Below, one piece after another: positions 54,390 through 62,447 of a stretch of 64,000 nucleotides of DNA. Below the pieces are notes generated by a model. The model did not search any database, was not told the origin of the DNA, and worked only from the letters and a program-made list of their open reading frames with translations. Source of the DNA: UBA7239 sp035430165 (lineage in GTDB: Bacteria > Pseudomonadota > Gammaproteobacteria > Pseudomonadales > UBA7239); NCBI GenBank assembly GCA_035430165.1, contig DAOMGE010000001.1:122962-186961 (forward strand), in the 5' to 3' direction. Within the stretch, counting starts at the first letter, position 1; each line of letters starts with the position of its first letter. The translations under genes and the position numbers were made by a program.

Positions 54390-55549
54390 GTATCAAGGAC
54401 AAAGTTGCCATTGTCGGTGTCGGTTGCTGCAAGTTCGGCGAGAACTGGGATCGCTCCGAAGAAGACATGATTGTTGATGCCGCGTATGAAGCGTATGCGG
54501 ATGCTGGCATCACTGAACCCTCCAGACAGATCGATGCAATTTACTGCGGATCGCTGTACACCAAGAACGGCCCGGTGGAAGTCGGTGAGGCCCTGAAGTT
54601 GTACAAACCACTCACAGCGGTATCCAATTACTGCGCAACCGGCACGGAAGCATTTCGCGCCGGCGTGATGGCTATCGCAGCCGGTGTGTACGACACCGTA
54701 CTGGTGGTCGGTTATGACAAACCCAAGGATCGCGGCGTATCTGGCCCGAGTGTCAATATCAAAGGTGTGCGCGATTTACCTGCAACACCGGCGGGCTGGT
54801 TTGCCATGTGCGCCGCACCGTATTTCAAGAAATTTGGCGCCGGCCGTGAAGACCTCGCGAAAATTGCTGTGAAAAACCATTTCAACGGCACACTGTCACC
54901 CAAATCATTTTTGAAAAAAATCATTACCGAAGAAGAGGCGCTGAATGGCCGCATGATTTCCTGGCCGTTTGGTTTGTACGATTGCGCGGCACAATCCGAC
55001 GGCGCCGCCGTTGCGGTTATCACCAAGGCATCGCTCGCGAAAAATTTTCGTGACAACCCCGTGTACGTAAAAGCCGTGGCGAGTGGTTCGGCGGCGAATC
55101 CGCATACGGATCCCGACCACGATTTCCTGCGCTGGAAGCCGACCGAAAATGCAGCGGCAGAAGCGTACAAAATGGCGGGCATCACCAACCCGTTTAAAGA
55201 AATTCATCTGGCGCAAGTGCATGACTGTTTCACGCTGACGGAATTGCTCGCTTACGAAGATCTCGGTTTTATTCCGAAAGGTGCAGCGAAAGAACATATC
55301 GCCAACGGCACGTTCACACTGAAAGGCGAATTGCCGGTGAACAGTGACGGCGGCCTGAAAACATTTGGTCACCCGACCGGCGCGACCGGCGTGCGCATGA
55401 TTGTCGAAAACGTCCTGCAGTTGCAGGGTCGTGCAGACAAACGTCAGCTGGCGTTGCACAACGGCAAACAACCGACCATGGCACTGACGCACAACATCGG
55501 CGGTTTCCCGACCGGCTGCGCCGTGAGCATCATTGGTATCGACAAATAG
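54386..55549 (+). CDS. SCP2-type thiolase / acetyl-CoA acetyltransferase
   Basis: A 387-residue thiolase-superfamily protein. Cys83 in SNYCATGTEA is the expected nucleophile. QVHDCFTLTELLAYEDLG and KTFGHPTGATGVRM give the His-containing loops, and IGGFPTGCAVSIIG closes the fold. These match SCPx/Ltp-type thiolases more than the classical FadA type. Relatives split 3-ketoacyl-CoA or act as retro-aldolases on steroid side chains when partnered by a DUF35 protein. The ATGA overlap with the HMGS-like/DUF35 gene implies a stoichiometric complex. Presence of the Cys favours thiolysis over aldol cleavage, though this is inference. Confidence 0.82.
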   Translation: MSIKDKVAIVGVGCCKFGENWDRSEEDMIVDAAYEAYADAGITEPSRQIDAIYCGSLYTKNGPVEVGEALKLYKPLTAVSNYCATGTEAFRAGVMAIAAGVYDTVLVVGYDKPKDRGVSGPSVNIKGVRDLPATPAGWFAMCAAPYFKKFGAGREDLAKIAVKNHFNGTLSPKSFLKKIITEEEALNGRMISWPFGLYDCAAQSDGAAVAVITKASLAKNFRDNPVYVKAVASGSAANPHTDPDHDFLRWKPTENAAAEAYKMAGITNPFKEIHLAQVHDCFTLTELLAYEDLGFIPKGAAKEHIANGTFTLKGELPVNSDGGLKTFGHPTGATGVRMIVENVLQLQGRADKRQLALHNGKQPTMALTHNIGGFPTGCAVSIIGIDK

Positions 55550-55581
55550 TATTGCCAGATGCACACAAAGGGTGAACCCGC

Positions 55582-56166
55582 ATGAAACCATCAGCAGCAC
55601 ACACGTTTTTCCGCCTTCTCGCCGGAGTGACCTGTGCCCTGCTGCTGGTTTCCTGTGCGCAATCACCGCAAACGCCCGGCACACCCGCGAAACTGACGGA
55701 TGTACCGGTAAAGACATCAACGCCGATCCACCAGTACAGCTGCATTTCAAAAATTTACCTGAGTGAAATCACCAAAGCCTTCCTCATACCTGCAGATGAC
55801 AGTGGCGAAGGCAATGTGATCCGCGTCGGTGAAGTGCTGGACAAAATGGTGAGTGACATGTTCTGGCTGGATACCACCAATACCGGCATCAAGCGTGTAG
55901 CTCCCAATGTGACGCTCGGTTTTGATCGCGGCACGGGCGTGTATCGCCATCCCGATGGCAATGGCAACCTGGTGCAAATCCGTTTGCAATACCAGATTTT
56001 CAAACCGACCGGCCAATCCTTTTCCAGTTCCAGTTTCGGCCAGTTTCCCGCGCGCAAGGCCAACCAGGACTCCACCGTCCTCGCACTCAACCAGGCCATG
56101 ATGCAATCACTCGAAAGACTGGCTGACGGCCTGGTGCAAACCGGCGTTTGCAAGACCATGATGTAG
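55582..56166 (+). CDS. Putative lipoprotein of unknown function
   Basis: A 194-residue protein with an N-terminal hydrophobic segment and the lipobox LVSC (Cys at about residue 26), so it is probably anchored to the outer or inner membrane. The mature part begins with a Pro/Thr-rich linker and holds two more cysteines (YSCISK and GVCKTMM), perhaps forming a disulfide. No recognised domain. It starts 32 bp after the thiolase stop and is convergent with the glycosyltransferase gene. A link to acyl-CoA metabolism is not evident. Confidence 0.65.
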   Translation: MKPSAAHTFFRLLAGVTCALLLVSCAQSPQTPGTPAKLTDVPVKTSTPIHQYSCISKIYLSEITKAFLIPADDSGEGNVIRVGEVLDKMVSDMFWLDTTNTGIKRVAPNVTLGFDRGTGVYRHPDGNGNLVQIRLQYQIFKPTGQSFSSSSFGQFPARKANQDSTVLALNQAMMQSLERLADGLVQTGVCKTMM

Positions 56167-56211
56167 GACGTCGCGGCAAAAAAACGCCGGATAAAAAATT
56201 ACCGTAACAAT

Positions 56212-58281
56212 CTACGCTATAAAACCTGTCCACAGTGTCCGGTAGGCGTGCTCCAGTTTCCGCACACAGGCTTCACTATCAAACAGCGATGACGTGTTTT
56301 TCTGCACCAGCAATTTCTGGCGGATAGCCGTTAACGCTGCCGCATCGGTCGCCAGTGCCAGCGCCCGCGCTTCGTAGGCAGCCAGCGAATCCGTCACCAG
56401 TTCCGGCAAATCCAGTGCGTGCAACAAACTGCTGGCGACGCGCGCTGCAAACGATTGTCCTTCACACGTCAGCAAGGGTAAACCCGCCCATAACGCATCA
56501 CTCGCGGTGGTGTGTGCATTGCACGGCAACGTGTCCAGAAACAGATCGGCCAGCTGCATGCGCGCCAGATGTTGCGGCAACGGTAAATGGCCGGCAAACA
56601 CCAGCCTGTCGGCATCCACGCCTTGCTGCTGCGCTGTTGCACGCAAATTCTGCTTTGCCGTTTCTTCCGTGACGTACAACCACAACACACTACCGGGCAC
56701 CTGTTGCAGCAAGCGCATCCAGATTGCAAACACGCCGGGTGTGAATTTGTAATGCTGGTTGAAACAACAGAACACAAAACCCTGCGCGGGCAATCCCTGT
56801 GCAGCGCGATCTGGCATCACCTGGTCGATCTGGCGCAATGCATCATTGCACTGGTAACTGCCCGGCACAGCAATGACAGTCTCGCTAAAAAACGGATACA
56901 AGGTTTCAGGCAACACAACATTATCGGCAATGATGTAATCCATATACGGCGCACCCATCGTGCCGGGATAACCGAGATAACTCACTTGCAGCGGTGCAGC
57001 GTGCGCTGCCAGGATGCGCGCACGGTTGCCCTGCGTGTAACCCTTCAGGTCAACCAGGATGTCGATATGGTGCTCACGAATGTATTGCACAATCGCTGCA
57101 TCCGGCAACGACGATGCGTCCAGAAAACATTCAAATGCAGCAACCAGCCTCTGGCGCATGGCATCCTGTCGATCAGGGCCGATCGAGATGGCGTGCACGG
57201 CAAATTGCGAGCGGTCGTGCAATTCGAACACACGCGCCATCAACTGTGCCGTGGCATGCTCATGAAAATCTGCCGACAAATACGCGACACCAATCCTGTC
57301 CGATGATTTTCCGGGGGATCGATCGCGGCGCGGCGACGGCGGATACCACGCCTGCATCCACGTTTGTGCTGCACGCCACTGCAGGGCGGGATTGTCCAGG
57401 CACGTGATGACGGTAAACGGTTTCGCGATGTCACCTGCCTGCACTCGCGCCGCCAGTTGCTGCAAGCGACGGTCAAAATCCTGCCAGTCACACAAGCGCA
57501 TGGCGATTTCCAGCGCCAGCGCCAGCGCTTCGGCATTGTCTGGCTGCAAGACCAGCGCATCGTGTACTGCATGGCGTGCCGCTATAAATTGCCGCGTTTC
57601 GCACAAGGCCGTGGCAAGGTTGAAATGCGCCGTGAAATAATCCGGCTTCAATGCAATCGCACGGCGATAATCCGCCAGCGCTTCCGGCAGGCGGCGCATT
57701 GTCCAGTAACAGACACCGCGATTATTGTAAGCATCGGCGTAATCCGGTTTCACACGCAACGCGTCATTGAAACAACTGACAGCATCGTCGAGACAGGATA
57801 AATCCGTCAGCACATTGCCCTTGTTGTTGTATGCCTGGAAAAATTCCGGCTGCAATGCCAGCACCGCGTTGTAATCCTGCAATGCCGCTTCCGGTTGCTG
57901 CAATTTGCGTAGCAGCGCTGCGCGGTTGTACAACACACCGGCAAATCCCGGCTGCAACTGCACGGCGCGGTTGTAACACGCCATCGCTTCGGTGTTGTCA
58001 CCCAGTTTTTCCGCACACAATCCGAGGTTGCACAAGGCTGATGCCTGTGACGGCATCAAGGCAAGTGATTTACGCAACAGGCTCGCCGCTTCCCTGAGCG
58101 CTTGCCGGTCGAGATAGATCGCTGCCAGCAAATTCAGCGCATTGATATGGTTCTTGTCGAGTTCGAGAATCTTGCGATAAAGCTTCTGCGCATCATCCAG
58201 ATTGCCTTGCTGATGCAGTCCATGCGCTCTGGCAAACATTGCCTCGGCTTTCGCGCTGTTTTTTGACCCGGAATTTTTCAT
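56212..58281 (-). CDS. TPR protein with O-GlcNAc-transferase-like (SPINDLY/GT41) catalytic region
   Basis: The protein is 689 residues from the ATG at 58281. A longer frame reaches 58437 but would overlap the divergent promoter and repeats. Residues ~10-320 are about eight to nine tetratricopeptide repeats (for example GNLDDAQKLYRKILELDKNHINALNLLA). Residues ~350-689 match the GT41 catalytic core: RIGVAYLSADFHEHATAQLM, DILVDLKGYTQGNRARILAAHAAPLQVSYLGYPGTMG, and DLFLDTLPCNAHTTASDALWAGLPLLT. Enzymes of this type add a sugar to protein Ser/Thr, or to adhesins and flagellin in bacteria. The acceptor here is unknown and no flagellar genes are nearby. Confidence 0.88.
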   Translation of the reverse strand: MKNSGSKNSAKAEAMFARAHGLHQQGNLDDAQKLYRKILELDKNHINALNLLAAIYLDRQALREAASLLRKSLALMPSQASALCNLGLCAEKLGDNTEAMACYNRAVQLQPGFAGVLYNRAALLRKLQQPEAALQDYNAVLALQPEFFQAYNNKGNVLTDLSCLDDAVSCFNDALRVKPDYADAYNNRGVCYWTMRRLPEALADYRRAIALKPDYFTAHFNLATALCETRQFIAARHAVHDALVLQPDNAEALALALEIAMRLCDWQDFDRRLQQLAARVQAGDIAKPFTVITCLDNPALQWRAAQTWMQAWYPPSPRRDRSPGKSSDRIGVAYLSADFHEHATAQLMARVFELHDRSQFAVHAISIGPDRQDAMRQRLVAAFECFLDASSLPDAAIVQYIREHHIDILVDLKGYTQGNRARILAAHAAPLQVSYLGYPGTMGAPYMDYIIADNVVLPETLYPFFSETVIAVPGSYQCNDALRQIDQVMPDRAAQGLPAQGFVFCCFNQHYKFTPGVFAIWMRLLQQVPGSVLWLYVTEETAKQNLRATAQQQGVDADRLVFAGHLPLPQHLARMQLADLFLDTLPCNAHTTASDALWAGLPLLTCEGQSFAARVASSLLHALDLPELVTDSLAAYEARALALATDAAALTAIRQKLLVQKNTSSLFDSEACVRKLEHAYRTLWTGFIA

Positions 58282-58292
58282 TCCGCTATACT
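58263..58292 (+). promoter_or_regulatory. Sigma-70-type promoter of the enoyl-CoA hydratase gene
   Basis: TTGACC (58263-58268) and TATACT (58287-58292) are separated by 18 bp. Transcription would start near 58299, just before three 17-bp direct repeats. The -35 lies inside the 5' end of the divergent TPR glycosyltransferase gene. Confidence 0.6.
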
Positions 58293-58311
58293 GCCCACGC
58301 GCCCTGATCTT

Positions 58312-58362
58312 GTAAAGTGAACGGACGAGTAAAGCAAACAGGCTTGTAAAGCAAACGGGAGT
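58312..58362 (+). repeat. Three tandem 17-bp direct repeats in the enoyl-CoA hydratase leader
   Basis: Units begin with GTAAAG at 58312, 58329 and 58346, exactly 17 bp apart. The second and third share GTAAAGCAAAC and the first reads GTAAAGTGAAC. The third contains the Shine-Dalgarno GGGAG before the ATG at 58366. Confidence 0.75.
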
Positions 58363-58365
58363 GGT

Positions 58366-59181
58366 ATGGTATTCGAAACAGTTTCCTATGACGTGAAAGA
58401 TGGCGTTGCTGTTATCACGCTCAATCGTCCGCAACAACGCAATGCCGTGAATTCAATCATGAGCCGTGAATTGCCGTTGGTGTGGCAGCATTTCAACCAG
58501 GATAAAACCGCCGTCGTTGCGATTCTCACGGGCGCTGGCGACAAAGCCTTGTGCACAGGTGCAGATCTCGCTGACTTGCCGGAAACCGATGGCGACGTGG
58601 ATGAACAAGGTCGCAAATTCGGTTCGCTCGCGTCGATCAAATGGACATCACTGCAAAACCGTATCTGGAAACCGGTGATCTGCGCCGTGAATGGCATGGT
58701 GGTGGGTGGTGGCCTGCATTTTGTCGCGGATGCCGACATCGTGATTGCAGCAGACACAGCAACATTTTTTGATACGCATGTAAAAGTGGGACTGGTCGCC
58801 GGCCTGGAGCCGGTGAGTCTCGTGCGCAAGATGCCGTTTGATGCCGTGATGCGTATGGCGCTCACCGGCGGCAATGAACGCATGACGGCACAACGTGCGT
58901 ATGAACTCGGCATGGTGGGTGAAATCGTTCCCGCTGCTGAATTGATGGCGCGTGCACACGCACTCGCGGATCTCATCAAAACCAATTCTCCCATAGCACT
59001 GGCGCGCTCGAAAAAAGCGATCTGGGAAGCCAAGGAAATGGGCCTGCACGCTGCACTGGAAAATGCGTGGGGCTACATCATGGACCAGAATACACATCCG
59101 GATATTGCCGAAGGCGGCAAGGCTTTTATGGAAAAAAGAAATCCGCAGTGGCAACCGTACGCGGGCGAATGTGATGAGTAA
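58366..59181 (+). CDS. Enoyl-CoA hydratase/isomerase family protein
   Basis: A 271-residue crotonase-fold protein. LTGAGDKALCTGADLADLP and NGMVVGGGLHFVADADIVIAADTA give the two oxyanion-hole segments. Residues at the usual hydratase Glu positions are not clear: the segment reads GLVAGLEPVSLVRKM, so hydratase activity itself is not certain. The C-terminal helix (NPQWQPYAGECDE) is normal. It has its own promoter and leads an ech-thioesterase pair that overlap by 8 bp. It could act with the acyl-CoA dehydrogenase, SDR and thiolase genes at 50.7-55.5 kb. Confidence 0.85.
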   Translation: MVFETVSYDVKDGVAVITLNRPQQRNAVNSIMSRELPLVWQHFNQDKTAVVAILTGAGDKALCTGADLADLPETDGDVDEQGRKFGSLASIKWTSLQNRIWKPVICAVNGMVVGGGLHFVADADIVIAADTATFFDTHVKVGLVAGLEPVSLVRKMPFDAVMRMALTGGNERMTAQRAYELGMVGEIVPAAELMARAHALADLIKTNSPIALARSKKAIWEAKEMGLHAALENAWGYIMDQNTHPDIAEGGKAFMEKRNPQWQPYAGECDE

Positions 59182-59671
59182 ACAGGCGATGACTGAATCG
59201 CCGCTGACACGTTTTTTCACGGCGGACGGATCAGGAAAAATTGCTGACGGTTATATCCTGCTACCGGATGGCCTCGGCTTTAACGACGCGTTTGCACCGG
59301 TTTATGTGAAAGTGGACGAGCACGGCTGGCACTGCGGTTTTTTTGTCGAAAAACATCACCTGAATCCGCAAGGTATTTGTCATGGCGGCGTGTTGATGAG
59401 TTTTTGCGATCTTGCCATGGCCGGCAACATCGGCCATCACATCAATGAAATGATGGGCATTTTCACCATCAACATGAATACCGATTTTCTCTCGCCAGGT
59501 CGATTGGGCCAATGGCTGGAAATGCGCGTACACCATTTGCACACCACACGCACCATGGCAACCATCGGCGGACTGATCCACGGGCCGGAGGGTGTGGTTG
59601 TGCGCACCAACGGCATCTATCGCTTGCCGAAAGACTGGTCTACAAAAAAACCTGCAAGCCCAGCTGCATGA
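59174..59671 (+). CDS. PaaI-type hotdog-fold thioesterase
   Basis: The protein is 165 residues from the ATG at 59174, which overlaps the enoyl-CoA hydratase stop by 8 bp. HLNPQGICHGGVLMSFCDLAMAGNIGHH is the hotdog helix with the family's NPxGxxHGG motif, and INMNTDFLSPGRLGQWLEM forms the following strand. Such enzymes hydrolyse acyl- or aroyl-CoA, often to relieve CoA sequestration during catabolism. The substrate is probably the acyl-CoA handled by the neighbouring genes. The longer frame from 59063 is rejected because it runs inside the hydratase gene. Confidence 0.85.
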   Translation: MSKQAMTESPLTRFFTADGSGKIADGYILLPDGLGFNDAFAPVYVKVDEHGWHCGFFVEKHHLNPQGICHGGVLMSFCDLAMAGNIGHHINEMMGIFTINMNTDFLSPGRLGQWLEMRVHHLHTTRTMATIGGLIHGPEGVVVRTNGIYRLPKDWSTKKPASPAA

Positions 59672-59672
59672 A

Positions 59673-60302
59673 ATGATGCTGGATGCGCATGCCATAGCGG
59701 ATGCATTGTGCCAGCAAGGCTGGTGGGTAGGTCAGGATGCCATTGACCGCCACTTGTCAGCAGCATTGCATGCCGAGGCAGGCAGATTGCAGCAAACCGG
59801 TGCCATGCATGCCGCGATGATCGGGCGCGGCAACACACAACAGCACAACACAACAACACGCAGCGACAGGATTCACTGGCTGGATGCTGCAACGGATGCG
59901 CAGCAACTTTATCTCGGGCAGATGGAAACATTGCGCTGCGGACTGAATCGCGAACTGATGCTCGGCCTGTTCGAATTTGAAGCGCATTTCGCCTGTTATC
60001 CGCCCGGTGCTTTTTATAAAAAACATGTCGACAGTTTTGTCGGCAGTGCCAGCCGCCTGGTCTCGGTTGTCAGTTACCTGAATCGTGACTGGCCTGCCGG
60101 CAGCGGTGGCGAATTGCTCCTGTTTTCGGAAGATGGCGAATCTGAAATGTCGCGCGTCGTACCGCAAGCAGGCACCGTCGCTATTTTTCTCAGTGAAAAA
60201 ATCCCGCACGCCGTCGAGGCTGCCACACGGGAACGCTACAGCATCGCCGGCTGGTTTCGCGTCAATGCGTCCAGTGGCCAACGTATTGATGTGATGACGT
60301 AA
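59673..60302 (+). CDS. 2-oxoglutarate/Fe(II)-dependent oxygenase
   Basis: The protein is 209 residues from the ATG at 59673, one base after the thioesterase stop (ATG 59676 is an alternative). The double-stranded beta-helix iron site is visible: KKHVDSF supplies the H-x-D pair and KIPHAVEAATRERYSIAGWFR the distal His and the 2-oxoglutarate-binding Arg. This is the prolyl-4-hydroxylase-like group of non-heme iron enzymes. Some act on proteins and others on small molecules. Coupling to the thioesterase gene suggests, without proof, an oxygenation step in the same pathway or simply shared transcription. Confidence 0.82.
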   Translation: MMLDAHAIADALCQQGWWVGQDAIDRHLSAALHAEAGRLQQTGAMHAAMIGRGNTQQHNTTTRSDRIHWLDAATDAQQLYLGQMETLRCGLNRELMLGLFEFEAHFACYPPGAFYKKHVDSFVGSASRLVSVVSYLNRDWPAGSGGELLLFSEDGESEMSRVVPQAGTVAIFLSEKIPHAVEAATRERYSIAGWFRVNASSGQRIDVMT

Positions 60303-60350
60303 GCGCTGGGGCTGTCACCCGGAAAGGCGGCGAAGCCTCCACGCGGCGCT

Positions 60351-60379
60351 TGTCGGAACCGCTGGCGCGTTCTAGCATG
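60351..60379 (+). promoter_or_regulatory. Possible promoter of the acetyl-CoA synthetase gene
   Basis: TTGTCG (60351-60356) and TAGCAT (60374-60379) are 17 bp apart, each matching four of six consensus bases. The start of transcription would be about 36 bp before the acs ATG. Confidence 0.35.
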
Positions 60380-60420
60380 GACGAATAACGAAACCGTTTC
60401 AGGCAGGAGAGCAGCATCGC

Positions 60421-62370
60421 ATGTCCACCCACGTATCAGGCCAACACATCTATCCGGTTCTTCCCGAATTTGCTGCCAACGCGCTGGTCACGCGTGAGCA
60501 GTATGACGCCATGTATCGCCAGTCCATTGAGCAGCCGGATCGTTTCTGGGCAGAACAGGCCACAAAATTCCTGTCGTTTGAACGCGTGTGGGACCAGGTC
60601 GCCGAATACGATCTGGCGAAAGGCCATGCGCGCTGGTTTGCCGGTGCGCAACTGAATGTGAGTGTGAACTGCATTGATCGCCATCTCGCCACGCGCGGCG
60701 AACAGACAGCGATCATCTGGGAAGGCGATGACCCGTCGCAAGACAAGCGCATCACCTATCGCGAATTGCACAAACACGTGTGCCAACTCGCCAACGCGCT
60801 GAAAGTGCGCGGCGTGAAACGCGGTGATCGTGTCTGCATCTACATGCCGATGATTCCGGAAGCGGCTTACGCCATGCTGGCCTGCACGCGTCTCGGCGCC
60901 GTGCATTCCATCGTCTTCGGCGGTTTTTCGCCGGAGTCACTGAAAGACCGCATCCTCGATTCCGATTGCCGCGTGGTGATCACGGCCGATGAAGGTTTGC
61001 GCAGTGGCAAGACCATCCCGATGAAAGCCAATGTCGATCTCGCGCTGCGCAACTGCCCGAACGTTCACACGGTTGTCACGGTGAAGCGCACGGGCAACGA
61101 CATCAACTGGCAAGCGCCGCGCGACATCTGGTATCACGAATTTGTCGATGACCAGGATGAACAGTGCGATCCGGAATGGATGGGCGCGGAAGATCCGCTG
61201 TTTATCCTGTACACCTCCGGCTCTACCGGCAAACCCAAGGGGGTGTTGCACACCACAGCGGGATATTTGCTGATGGCGGCGATGACGTTCCGCTACACGT
61301 TTGATTATCACGACGGCGATATTTTCTGGTGTACCGCCGATGTCGGCTGGGTCACCGGTCATTCCTACACGGTGTACGGCCCGCTCGCCAACGGCGGCAC
61401 CACGCTGATGTTTGAAGGCGTGCCGACGTATCCTGACGCGTCGCGTTGCTGGCAAGTGTGCGACAAACACCACGTCAATATTTTTTACACCGCACCCACA
61501 GCCATCCGCGCACTGATGGCGCAAGGCAACCGTTTTGTCGAAGCGAGTTCGCGCCGCAGCATTCGCCTGCTCGGCACGGTCGGTGAACCGATCAACCCGG
61601 AAGCGTGGGAGTGGTATCACCGTGTGGTCGGCGAAGGCCGCTGCCCGATTGTGGATACGTGGTGGCAAACCGAAACCGGCGCGCAAATGCTCACGCCATT
61701 ACCGGGTGCGATTGCACTGAAACCCGGCTCGGCCACCTTGCCGATGTTTGGCGTGCAGCCAGCGTTGCTCGACCAGAACGGCAAGGAAATTGAAGGTGCC
61801 GGCGAAGGCATGCTGGTGATCAAGGCATCGTGGCCAAGCCAGATCCGCACGGTGTACGGCAATCACCAACGCCTGATTGAAACCTATTTCTCGCAATATC
61901 CCGGTTATTACTTTACCGGCGACGGCGCGCGCCGCGATGCCGACGGTTATTACTGGATCACCGGTCGCGTCGATGACGTGCTGAATATTTCCGGCCACCG
62001 CCTCGGCACCGCAGAAATCGAATCTGCGCTCGTGCTGCACCCGAAAGTCGCCGAAGCCGCGGTGGTCGGTTATCCACACGACATCAAGGGCCAGGGTATT
62101 TATTGTTTCGTCACACTGATGAACGGCGAAACCGGCGACGAGGCACTGGAAAAAGAACTGGTGCAATGTTGTGTGCAGGAAATCGGCCCCATTGCAAAAC
62201 CGGATCTGATCCAGTGGGCGCCGGGCTTGCCGAAAACACGCTCAGGCAAAATCATGCGCCGCATCTTGCGCAAGATCGCCGAAAACGAATTATCAAATCT
62301 GGGCGACACATCGACGCTGGCCGATCCGTCGGTGGTGGAGCACCTTGTTAAACACAGCAGGCACAAGTGA
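60421..62370 (+). CDS. acs: Acetyl-CoA synthetase (AMP-forming)
   Basis: A 649-residue ANL-superfamily ligase of the expected length for Acs. LYTSGSTGKPKG (P-loop-like A3 motif) is at about residue 265-276. VDTWWQTETGAQM includes the Trp that limits the acyl pocket to acetate. RVDDVLNISGHRLG and TRSGKIMRRILRKIA give the C-terminal domain, with the reversibly acetylated Lys in the latter. It makes acetyl-CoA from acetate, ATP and CoA. It may recover acetate released by the nearby catabolic genes. A propionyl-CoA synthetase is less likely because of the Trp. Confidence 0.93.
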   Translation: MSTHVSGQHIYPVLPEFAANALVTREQYDAMYRQSIEQPDRFWAEQATKFLSFERVWDQVAEYDLAKGHARWFAGAQLNVSVNCIDRHLATRGEQTAIIWEGDDPSQDKRITYRELHKHVCQLANALKVRGVKRGDRVCIYMPMIPEAAYAMLACTRLGAVHSIVFGGFSPESLKDRILDSDCRVVITADEGLRSGKTIPMKANVDLALRNCPNVHTVVTVKRTGNDINWQAPRDIWYHEFVDDQDEQCDPEWMGAEDPLFILYTSGSTGKPKGVLHTTAGYLLMAAMTFRYTFDYHDGDIFWCTADVGWVTGHSYTVYGPLANGGTTLMFEGVPTYPDASRCWQVCDKHHVNIFYTAPTAIRALMAQGNRFVEASSRRSIRLLGTVGEPINPEAWEWYHRVVGEGRCPIVDTWWQTETGAQMLTPLPGAIALKPGSATLPMFGVQPALLDQNGKEIEGAGEGMLVIKASWPSQIRTVYGNHQRLIETYFSQYPGYYFTGDGARRDADGYYWITGRVDDVLNISGHRLGTAEIESALVLHPKVAEAAVVGYPHDIKGQGIYCFVTLMNGETGDEALEKELVQCCVQEIGPIAKPDLIQWAPGLPKTRSGKIMRRILRKIAENELSNLGDTSTLADPSVVEHLVKHSRHK

Positions 62371-62447
62371 TGTGTTGCATGGGGTAAAACAAACATGGTT
62401 AGTAACAGTATTTATGGCGTAGCCAACTTTAAAAATTAGGGGTCTGC

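Noticed and set aside
52938..62370. The catabolic genes as a complete steroid degradation cluster
   Set aside because: Only generic acyl-CoA enzymes and a distant KstD-like gene are present; no ring-cleavage dioxygenase, hydrolase or Mce-type transporter was seen.
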